In this document: positions 23,351-33,546 of the stretch, in pieces
How the letters are laid out: each line of letters opens with the position of its first letter
How positions within the stretch are numbered: position 1 is the stretch's first letter
NCBI RefSeq assembly: GCF_016097555.1
Contig: NC_054702.1
Span: 68,386,195 to 68,450,194 of the forward strand
Reading direction: 5' to 3'
DNA from: Gigantopelta aegis
Taxonomy: Eukaryota > Mollusca > Gastropoda > Neomphalida > Peltospiridae
DNA: 64,000 bases
Program-made: the position numbers and the translations under genes
The notes under the pieces: model-generated
Told to the model about the DNA's origin: nothing
The model's input: only the letters and a program-made list of their open reading frames with translations
Databases searched by the model: none

Positions 23351-26190
23351 TTAAAATTGTGCTTTCTTCTGGAAAACTTTGTCTGGACGTAAACAGTAAG
23401 CGACTCGAGTAATTAAATCTTGTTCTAGAAACCAAACAAAGTAGTTTTTGAATAAGTCAAGCTCCCCATGAACTGATATCAATTCCTTATCGCATTCATC
23501 CAGTTTGGACGTGACCATGGCTTTTTCACTGTGATTAGTATCGTCTACTCTGAGAAAGATAACCATGTAACCATCGTTTCTTCCAGTAAATAGTTTCTGT
23601 GTGTGTTCGGGAAGTCGCACATTACATTCTACTACTGAAAGCCCTTCTTTGACCAGATACTGACTGAAAAAGCTTTTATCTGTACTGGAAAAGCTAGGTT
23701 TGTCAAGTATTCCATGAAGAATGTTTGGTAAAGCTCGTGGAATAGGAAGTCCGTCGGGCCAGATTTAACAGAATCCTCCAGATCATTTGATAACTTATAG
23801 TGAAACAAAGACACACGGTGTGATATTTTTTCTGGTATTTTGGTGCTGTTTCCAACTTCATCTTCTTCAGGTTTAGTTTCAACATCTTGATCTTCCGTAT
23901 GCAAAACCATTTTGTTGTCGGAATACTCAGTTACGGCAACAGATTCCTCTGTCAGAAAAGTACACGGATCTGGTACTGGCGTGTCACTGTACTCAGTTTC
24001 GGCAACAGATTCCTCTGTCAGAAAAGTACACGGATCTGGTACTGGCGTGTCAGTGTACTCGGTTTCGGCAACAGATTCCTCTGTCAGAAAAGTACACGGA
24101 TCTGGTACTGGCGTGTCACTGTACTCAGTTTCGGCAACAGGTTCCTCTGTCAGACAAGTACACGGATCTGGTACTGGCGTGTCACTGTACTCATTTTCGG
24201 CAACAGATTCCTCTGTCAGACAAGTACACGGATCTGGTACTGGCGTGTCGCTGTACTCAGTTTCGGCAACAGATTCCTCTGTCAGAAAAGTACCCGGATC
24301 TGGTACTGGCGTGTCACTGTACTCAGTTTCGGCAACAGATTCCTCTGTCAGAAAAGTACACGGATCTGGTACTGGCGTGTCACTGTACTCAGTTTCGGCA
24401 ACTGACTCCTCTGTCAGACAAGTACACGGATCTGGTATGGGAGTTCCATTGTATTCCGCGTTGTATTCTGTTGTCTGTACTTCCATGTTAGTGTCACAAT
24501 TTTCCGGCACAGCTTGTGATGATGGACGTTTACCAGTCGGCATCATATTGCAGTATATGTCAATAACGTTTTTGTATGTATCAACGTCCTTAAATCCCGG
24601 GTAACTTTGGATATTCCTGGCCCACCACAAAGACAAAGGACTAGTGTCAGAAACATCTCTACAATGGACTTCATTGGCAAACAGACATCTTTCCAGTGCA
24701 TCGAGACCAAGGTGTTGTCTCAGCACAGAAACAGATGAACTTAAATTAACCAAGGTTTCTCTTCTAATATTTGGAAGAGCGACCACCTTCCTTACTGGAA
24801 TATTGAGATGCAAGTCTTTCATCACGTGTCGAAACATTCGCTCATCTCTATCGAGCTGTTTCAGTGCGCGTTCAATGAAATCTTTTATTTTTCTGTTGTG
24901 TTGGTCCTTGCGCTTCTTCACTGCCTTCCAGTACCCTTCGCTGTCTGCCACTTGCATGGACTCACCTATCGCCTTCACCTGAATAAACGTTACACCATGA
25001 TTGAGATGCAAGATCAGAATGTCGTGTTCACCATTGTCTCTTCGTGAAAGATACCTTTTCGCAGAAATGCGGTCAGCGTGGCCAATCATGTCCGCTGTTT
25101 TCAAATGTTTGAGATAGTTTTCAAACTCGAACCCTGAAATCAAACACATGGGTTCCACGTCTCCCGCTCCAAAGTGTATCCTCATTCTTTCGATGGCATC
25201 CACAACACTGCGTTCTGCACTTTCTCCTCTTCTTATCCCGGGGTTGCTTTCGTGTCGTATGAAATATTCCTTTTCTTGCAATCTTTCTGCGTTCTCTGAG
25301 GAACATCTGATGTTGTATGCCTTTTTGTCGCAATTCTGGAAGTAATCTTCTATGAAAGGTTTCGTTTGGCCGCTTATAGCGCGTATGCCTGTATCTGGCA
25401 AGTCAATATCGTTTGGTTTTCTGTTGTAATGGGTTAATGGCGATGAAAAACCTGTTAGTTCTTGATTGAATATTTGACGTCCTTTTGATATGTGTGAAAT
25501 ACAGGTTTCTCTGTTTGCAGTGGTTGATTGTTGTGGACACCCATTATCCATTTGTTCATGGCTTTTTGCGTTTTTGCTTTTATTGAGTATTGGTGTTTTA
25601 TATCTATTGACTATCGGTTTGTCCATGTATTTAACACGTACTCCTGATCTCTGCGAAACTGGCATGTTTCTGTTTTCATTTGGTGGCTTTCTTTGGTACC
25701 TCCTTTCCAATTCTAGGTTGTACTGGTAACGTAATCCTGATATATATGAACTTGGACATTCGGTGTTTTCTCTGATTAGTGATCTTGGAGGATTAAAATG
25801 TGTTAGACTATGGTTGTATACATGATGCGGTTCTGATCTGCCTGAAACGAGGGCTTCCCAGTTTTCACTGGGTGCTATTGGCCGATATCTAACGTTTACC
25901 CGCTCGTGACTACATGTATATTCGTGACGTTGTCCTGCTATGCGTGAAATTGGAGTTTCTCTGTTTTCATAGAAGGCTGATACTCGACGGCCGATAATGT
26001 GTTTTGGTGCCTGTCTGTAAGCGTAGACTTTGTGTGAAATAGGGGTGTCTCTGCTTTCCTTGTTTAGTGATACTGGACGGATATGTATTGGTATCTGATG
26101 GTAAATGCAACCCAGTTTTGCTTGGCGCTCCTGCAAATGATGGTTGTACCAACTGGAATCTCCATTGTTTAACTCTTCACGATAGAACAT
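23351..26190 (-). CDS. Protein with NERD-like PD-(D/E)XK nuclease domain and 22-residue repeats
   Basis: An 852-codon frame (26190-23632) preceded at about 26216 by a T-rich acceptor TTTCTTCAG, so an upstream non-coding exon is likely. Domains: residues ~42-260, degenerate ~33-residue repeats beginning ENRETPIS-like. Residues ~321-475, NERD-like fold: GESAERSVVDAIERM, GEHDILIL (Asp390), then GVTFIQVKAIG with Gln404 and Lys406 in the (D/E)XK position, and IPVRKVVALPNI. Residues 579-754, eight 22-residue repeats with core TPVPDPCTFLTEESVA. In this fold Asp, Glu/Gln and Lys bind metal for DNA cleavage; activity is inferred. After about residue 809 another frame reads better (PDGLPIPRALPN…, KEGLSVVECNVRLPEH) and continues to a TAA at 23351 (RPDKVFQKKAQF). 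This implies a one-base slip near 23755, an assembly error or early decay. No P-loop NTPase is present, although many NERD-type proteins pair with one. Confidence 0.6.
23929..24456 (-). repeat. 66-bp coding minisatellite, eight units
   Basis: Eight tandem 66-bp units (22 codons) in frame. Internal units differ at only one to four bases; the first unit (at 24456) is the most diverged (NGTPIP instead of SDTPVP). High nucleotide identity suggests recent expansion or homogenisation. The antisense frames across it are shadows. Confidence 0.95.
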
Positions 26191-26330
26191 TATGCTTTGG
26201 TTAATATGAACATCTGAAGAAAAAAAAGTTTATATAATTATTAGTTTATATAATCAGTAATATCTTCTCGTTTAGAAAACAATTTCTGTAGTAAATTATA
26301 AATTTAAATTAGTATTACCATTCAAGACCA

Positions 26331-26902
26331 GGAGCCAGTTTCATAAAACATTGTAAGTTTACGTCTGCGACTAACAATTATACCGGCCATTCGTTTGGCA
26401 TCTATTTCACGCAGACAATTACATCATTATGGAAGATGGAGCATTTTAAGGATACAAGAAAATGAAATATGTGTACTTCAAAATATATTTGTTGTACTTT
26501 TAATAGTAATAAGAATTGTAGTTTAGTCGTATATTTACGTTTACGTGCAAAACTAAGCATACGATGTTTCGTGAAAGAAAGAAAGAAATGTTTTATTTAA
26601 CGACACATTTTATTTACGGTTATATGGCGTCAGACATATGGTTATAGACCACACAGATAATGAGAGAGGAAACCCGCTGTCGCCACTCTTTTCGAGTAAG
26701 GGATCTTTTATATGCACCATCCCACAGACAGGGTGGTACATACCACGGCCTTTATTATATACCAGTCGTGGTGCACTGGCTCGAATGAGAAATAGCCAAA
26801 TGGGCCCACCGACTGGGATCGATCCCAGACCGGCCGCGCATCGAACGAGCGCTGTACCACTGGACTACATCCCGCTCAACGATGTTTCGTGAAATTGGGC
26901 CC
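26331..26902. mobile_element. MITE split by a SINE
   Basis: Ends GGAGCCAGTTTCATAAAACA and (complemented) AGGGCCCAATTTCACGAAACA. Uninterrupted length would be ~255 bp. Lies ~140 bp upstream of the nuclease-like frame, in its probable 5' region. Confidence 0.8.
26577..26878 (-). mobile_element. SINE, head 1 with tail B, 16-bp target duplication
   Basis: Full-length minus-strand copy: tail GGCGTCAGACATATGG, core GGGATCTTTTATATGCACCA, head GGGATCGATCCCAGACC…GAGCGCTGTACCACTGGACT. Flanked by a perfect duplication ACGATGTTTCGTGAAA at 26561-26576 and 26879-26894. Perfect duplication suggests a fairly young insertion. Confidence 0.93.
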
Positions 26903-26904
26903 TG

Positions 26905-28020
26905 TACATTTAACGTTGCAAGTGTCACATTTAGCTATTTGTGCACGTATTTGTGATAAATAATTACAAATTAATCAAAAACATAATATGTGGACTGTGC
27001 ATAATTAACTCAAGAATATTAAAATTGTAATGTTTTTCCACTAGGCGTAAGCATCTGGTTTTTATTCGTCACGTATCCATTAACATAGTTCTTATCAGTA
27101 TGGAGATGTAATTCAAATAATATACAAACTGTTACAGTATGTGTTAACCCGTCGGCCACCCTTATTACATTTTGCAATAATATACAACTTAATAATCATT
27201 TGGATGCAGTTTTTTGTCGGCATGTCATTCAAGGTATAATCTTTACATTTCACATAAAAAATTAATACATCTTTTTAAAAATCTTTTTACAATTTTGAGA
27301 CTGCCCTTTTAAGTTGTAACTGCCATTCATTGCATAGTTTTCTGAATGACAAAACATTATTCCGTGATCAAAATCGTATGTCAGCAAAAGGCAGAGGCCC
27401 AATGATGTTTTACGCAAAGTCGTGATTGCTTCGATGATCCACTATAGGGTGTTCGTTTTTAGAAGGACCGCCACTCCCATAGGAGATCCGTTACAGGATG
27501 TTATATCCCTTCACTACTGTCTGTATGAGGACTTCACCATATAATGAGTGACCATATCAAGTATTTTATACTGAGTAAATATGAGTATATATATATATGT
27601 ATTTTAATAGGCCTTCAGGATATGTTCGTATTTAAACGTTGTACATATACGCAGGTACGCAGGTACGCAGCTGCGTACCACCTGAGATTACAAATATTTA
27701 TTTTATTAAATTATATGATGTAATCGCAGAGCCAATAACGATTTATTCCATCGCCGAAAAAATCTGCGTACCACCTGAAAATCCCAAGCTAGGCCCCTGA
27801 AAATAATATTTCGTTAAAACAAAATACATGATCAATTTCTTCTTCTTTAAACCAACTGATATTTCGTGTGGAAAAATATTTCGTAGGAAGCAAACATTAT
27901 TTGTTTGAACGAAATGCAAAATTTGTATAGCACCAGCTAGTGACTCACTTATATTACAGATCCGTAATAATAGACATGCGAGAAACACAAGACATGCGCA
28001 CGCATACGATATTAGGTTGG
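26905..28020. other. Intergenic with repeat family I remnant
   Basis: 27340-27535 is a diverged second copy of the repeat at 12845-13145. The remainder is AT-rich with a 16-bp (AT)n at about 27583. No gene recognised. Confidence 0.5.
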
Positions 28021-28445
28021 ACTATACCAATTAAAATCCCATAGGCGACCATGTTAACGTTTGTGTTTAAAAACACTATATGCAATATATCAACCAAATT
28101 ATGACCCATAAATATCAGTACTACAACCCCTACCTCAAAGTATTAACTGCAGAAAATGGTACCTTTCATGGCTCATTTTCGGTATAACCAGATGTTTCTA
28201 TAACACCCCTAGTTTCGCACACAATTTGAGTACTTTTTTTTTACAGGTACCCCATACATGTTCCAAGCACGAGGCTACTTGACACGGAGGTACTACATCA
28301 AATAAAATTGCATACATTTTTAGCCCAGATGAAACTCTTTTTTTTCTCACAACCAACACACTCACATTTATAACCAATCACAGGACTTGTGGTGTTAACT
28401 TCTCTATCACGAACTTTGACCCAGCCGGAAATTAATTGGTTTAGT
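28021..28445. mobile_element. Family F DNA element, copy 2
   Basis: Ends ACTATACCAATTAAAATCCC and (complemented) ACTAAACCAATTAATTTCC. Colinear with 18287-18724 apart from small indels, and closer to perfect inverted ends than that copy. Confidence 0.82.
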
Positions 28446-28601
28446 GCTAGTTGTATACTGATGGGGGAAATAGGGAATCACACAAACAATAATGTAACAT
28501 TAAATGTTGTAGTTCAGCGAATAGAGACTGCATCCAAAACCCTTAATACATAGTGTCGGAAGCTGACAGACAGATAGCGACACCGATAGAGATAGAGAGA
28601 C

Positions 28602-28623
28602 GGGGGGGGGGGGGGGGGGGGGG
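28602..28623. repeat. Poly-G run
   Basis: About 22 consecutive G on the + strand after a GATAGAGAGAC stretch. Confidence 0.9.
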
Positions 28624-29479
28624 CGAAACTAACTGACATTAGACTAGTTTTGTAGTTATAGTGATTTTATATAAATGTATCGGGTAATAATAACGTTTAT
28701 AATTTTATCAGTTATATTTACACAATAATAATTAATAATAAATACTATTTTGTAAGTTAAATATATAGTCTAGGTATAATACATATTCAGAGATGAACTT
28801 ACATATTCGTGCGTACTGTTGACTTCACTACCTCTTCAAACGTGGATCTAAAAATAGTCGCTGGGTTTTTTTTCCTGCACATGTGACATGACAAAAATCT
28901 ATAGTCTGCGCATGAGTAATGGGAACCGCTTTGTATTTGTACTTGATTACACATACAGGGGTATTGCGCCTTCCATATCAGTAATCAACTATAAATTAAA
29001 CTACACGTCATACGAAACAGTTATTTTAAAACCCATACGCTTCTACATACAGTACCTTGAAAACAGAGATTTCATTACCTTAAATTTACATTTAACATTA
29101 TGTCCGTCGGCAAAAATGTTCCACCAACTGTTTGCATATTCGTCAGAAAGCTGGGGTTTGGATGTGGTAGAGGCACAAGAGTTGACCATAAACATTCTAA
29201 ATTGCTTTAGAACGCGTGCGCGCGCATGCACGCACACAAACACATTTTTGTATCCGAATCTGGATTACATTATTCATATTAGCATTAATGTCAACAGCTA
29301 TATAGAGTTGCAAACGAATCGCAACGCATTTTTACATGGGTTACAACTAATATTTTGGGTAGAATAATAAAAAATACACATGGTGAAAAGTGTTCAAGCC
29401 AGCTCATTTTGCCTGAATTTCTCTAATGTTTTTGCCCGAATTTAAGGATTTTCTCCGGGACTGGGGGTGGGTGAAACTG

Positions 29480-29501
29480 CCCCCCCCCCCCCCCCCCCCC
29501 C
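29480..29501. repeat. Poly-C run
   Basis: About 22 consecutive C. Adjacent text (CTGGGGGTGGG…AGCCGTCC) looks like an old repeat edge. Confidence 0.9.
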
Positions 29502-29519
29502 AGCCGTCCCGTACACTTA

Positions 29520-31756
29520 TGCACACACACACACGCGCGACAACGTATATAATGTTAAGATTTGAACACAATATATATCTGACTGAATGTTAACAAAGGA
29601 TTTCTGTCAGAAAAGTGAATGGTATATCTGAACAAAGAATGAAACAACACAAGATAATGAGATCATTTTAAATTATTTATTAAACAATCTAATAAAGCAC
29701 TGTAAATACTGAATTATGGAATAACAGGTTACTAAAGTTGTGTAAAAAGATAACAAAAATTGAGATCATAAATATTTATCACTATTTTAAAGTCAACTTA
29801 ATGCCATTAATAAATCAGCAAAATTATTTTATGTACAGGTACTACAAAACCTATCATTGAAATACGAAATGACAAGATACCAAAAGTGTAAAAAATAACA
29901 GAAATTGAGATCGTAATATTTATCACTAAATTGAAATCTTAATGACAACAATTTAAATTACTCCAAGAACATGTATCATAGAAATCAATGCATAATGATC
30001 AACAGAAGAAAAGCAAGTTAATACAAATGTCTGTTCATAATCCCCATAAAGTAATTTTCATATATATTAATTAAAACAAAAACTCTCTTCTTTTACATGT
30101 ATGTTAGAATGATATATCACACAATTTCACACATTACATTCTTTCTTGCTTAGTATATAATAATGTATATATTCTACATGTATATTGTTGTCAAGAACAT
30201 ACTAAAGCTTTGATCCCAAGTATATGTTTTATTAATTAACCTTTTAGAATAGTTAATTACCTGATTTTTCATGCATCACTCCAGTTTTTGATATCCTGTA
30301 GTGCCATCAAGGCTAAAAATGTAGGACATCTTATCCAGTTTCATGTAATAATATATTTTTTTAAAATGACAGTTTATTTATATCACATATATTCTTATAT
30401 ATATATTCTTGTTTCAAGCTGTAGGCAAAGCAACACGTTTTTGATGGTGTTCTTATCTTTGAAAAATAAAGGGTAAATTTGGTGAAGTAAGTGGTTACTG
30501 CACAGACATTAGAAAGGTTATTGGATTGGATAACGTATTAACGTGCCTATATCCAATTAAGGTTCAAGCACATCTCTCCCGGGCACAATCTCCTACTTCG
30601 CCTGTGACTGGGTCCTGGACTGAACTGGGAAAGGTTATTACTGAGGCTCATGGACATAAAAACCATATGCTGTATTATCTTAAAAGCACTGACCATAATA
30701 ATTCTGAGATACATACCTTTTTTGGTTTGCATTAAATGCATTTGCAGCTACTTCAGACACTAGGACACAAAAAACACATTGAATTGCCAAAATGGATAAA
30801 TTAAACAAGCTGTAAGTAATATGTATATTAAGGACAGAAAATGCTGTAATAGCTGAACATATTTCACCCGGCCTCATAACTGGGATTAGTGCCTTTAAAA
30901 TTGCAGCATGTTCTTTGCATGGTTTTATACAAGCCCCCACCCCCATTTGAGAATGAAAATGTATGCTCTATATAAAGATAAAAATGAGGCTTTCTTACAG
31001 GTCTGTTAGTCATGCTTAACTGTAACTGGGCCATTTTTGTAGCAATAATTATTTGCAACTTGGTAATGAATACAATGATTTTCTACTCACAGAAATCAAA
31101 TTGGCAAGACAATTTTTTTTTTTTTTTTTTTTATTTCTTAGGGCTGTTAAAGAAAAGAGAGTGATAAGGAAGGAGAAGCAATAACTGGCAGCTGGGTAGT
31201 TTGGCTACTGACAGTTTCACCTCTGGGTAAATTGATAGTATTATACTGTATACCAGGAAAACAGTGCATGCATATAAATTTCAAGTCGTTCACATTCAAT
31301 CTCTAGTCACAGAATTTATATGCACACACATTATTTTCCAGGTTATAAACGGTCCTTTATATCTGAGATGTGCAATCGCACCTTATTTTCCTCACAGAAC
31401 TGTTTTAATCGTCCACCGAAAAGAAGTAACGACAAGCCTCTCCATCTGTTTTTGTTTTTTTAAAGCTGTTTTAAGAACCCGAGCCAGCCCTAGTATTTCA
31501 ATATCATTATAATAATTTAGTGATTGTTCAAAGTGTGCTATTCAAAATTTCTTTTTTATCAATATGTGTAAGCTTTACTTAAAAACAATTCTATGGAATG
31601 CAAATCACTCACCTGGAGCTTATGAGGTGAGTGATAAAACACTTGCTTGATATTTTCAAACATTAAGGTCTGGTTAAAGGCAACGTGAAATTGACACATA
31701 GCCGACACATAGTAAGTGCTTATTCGCACAAAAAACATGCACGTGACAATGTTAAT
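29520..31756. other. Intergenic or long 3' UTR of the armadillo gene
   Basis: AT-rich DNA holding a SINE family C fragment (30544-30630, ATCCAATTAAGGTTCAAGCA) and a poly-T run at 31112-31131. TTTATT at 29679 would be a minus-strand AATAAA, but the 3' UTR extent cannot be decided by eye. Confidence 0.4.
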
Positions 31757-31953
31757 CTATAGTCCGTCCCATCTTCCTACAAAAATGTTTTTTGTAAATA
31801 ATTTTAGTTTTGTTTGACATAAGAAAAGTTAAAAATGTTTTGGAAATAAAAAAAAGACTATTTTTGTGTGTAATTTAGAAAACAATCGGTTCAAAAAGAA
31901 ATAACTTGTAATAAATTACATAGCATAAAAAGGCATGAAATGACGGACTATAG
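31757..31953. mobile_element. CTATAGTCCGTC MITE, copy 1
   Basis: 197 bp with inverted ends CTATAGTCCGTCCCAT and (complemented) CTATAGTCCGTCATTTC. Colinear with 47539-47739 (CAAAAATGTTTTTTGTAAAT…TTTAGTTT shared). Confidence 0.88.
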
Positions 31954-32144
31954 TTTACAGTATATTGTAGTGCATGTATTAATATATATATATAAATTGT
32001 AATGGTTCAGAAGTTAGCGGAACAACCCAGATAACTTCTACACTGGTGTAGAAAGCAGAGGGGTGGGGTGGGGAGGCAGAGGGGCATGTGCCCCCAACAC
32101 ACACTTTTTAGCAGCAGCAATGTATTTTTATATATTTATACATG

Positions 32145-32180
32145 TATTTTTATATATATATATATGTGTGTGTGTGTGTG
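32145..32180. repeat. (TA)n(TG)n microsatellite
   Basis: TATATATATATATG followed by TG repeats. Confidence 0.9.
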
Positions 32181-32602
32181 CCCCCTCCCCCTTTTTGGCA
32201 CATACTTACACCCGTGTTCTAAAACATTAAATTATAACACTATTACGACTTGGACATAAAGAATAATTTATAATATATTAAAGGTGATATTCAATCATAG
32301 CCATGTAAATGCATCATAAAAGCAAACAGTCACTGATATTTTAACTCCTAAATGGTAAAATAAATAGATTCATAAACAATATTTCTATATAAAAAAAATC
32401 AGCATTGACTGCCTTTTTCATTCTGTTTACCAAGAGGTTAGTAAACGTTTTCATTCACATATAGACTGTGAGATCAAAGTCATGTAGACACAACGTTATG
32501 CAAGTTAATCTACACAAACATGGTGACAAAATGGCAACTGACTGCTAACTGTTGAATTTTTATATTGATGTTGATCATCACATTGTTTTTGCAATTACCA
32601 TA

Positions 32603-32668
32603 GTTTGACACCCAATAGCTGATGTATTTTTCATGCTGGGGTGTTGTTAAACATTCATTCATTCATTC
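32603..32668 (+). mobile_element. SINE tail remnant
   Basis: GACACCCAATAGCTGATG, then GCTGGGGTGTTGTTAAACAT and (ATTC)n, a third 3' tail form. A similar remnant lies at 45448-45500. Confidence 0.55.
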
Positions 32669-33546
32669 AAATGGCAACTGCAACAACATTTTATATAAAC
32701 TTATAAATAATAATTGCACTAAGATACAAGTTGCATCATTGTTCTTTTTTAAAGAAATAATCTAATGTAAAATGAGTATATTCTGCATAATACTTCTGAA
32801 TTACTGTAATAGCCAGACATACATTTACACACAAAAACATATATAGCACCATGTATACATGTTTTTTCAGTGAGAAACAAGCATTCTGAGCGCACTGCTA
32901 AAGCAATACATGTCCCCTACCGAGCCCAAACATGGTCATATCTCCTAAATTCAGGGGCCATAATTCTGTGAAAAATGGGTAATATGCTATGAAAGTCAAA
33001 CTTGATCAGCAATAGAACATGATAAAGCTATACACAATATACAATATAGTAAGGCATTGCAAAAAACAAAAATGTTAGTTATTGCCCTTGAATAGTTTTT
33101 CTATATCAAAAATTAATAAATCAATATGAAAATCCAACATTATTTCTGAATCAGTATATGATAAAGCTATACACAAAATTTCAGGGCACTGCGAAAATAA
33201 CATCCGGAAAACTATATGTTGGACAGGTCTGCACATATACATCTAGGAGAATCTGTATAACTTACAGATCGGAATTGTGATAACTTTATAATCACAATAT
33301 AGTTTTGCTAAAATAGCGAACAGGTAAATGTCTGGTAAAAAACGGACAATGGACAACATAATGTGAGCATAATATGATTTATGATAAAAACTACAAAATG
33401 AGCGGATATATCACAGTAAAACTAACTTGTATACATTCAAGGCAATGTAAGGCACCTGTCTAGCTACTGGAATAATTTTTAAGTCAGTGAAATAATTGCA
33501 TAAACATCTCTTTTGACTATAACAATTATTGAGAATATACAGTCCA

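Noticed and set aside
23887-24604. Plus-strand frames of 172 and 230 codons opposite the nuclease-like gene
   Set aside because: Antisense shadows of the 66-bp coding repeats. The minus strand has the domain evidence.
28888-29367. 159-residue + strand frame
   Set aside because: No family resemblance, no splice or initiation support; composition like surrounding DNA.
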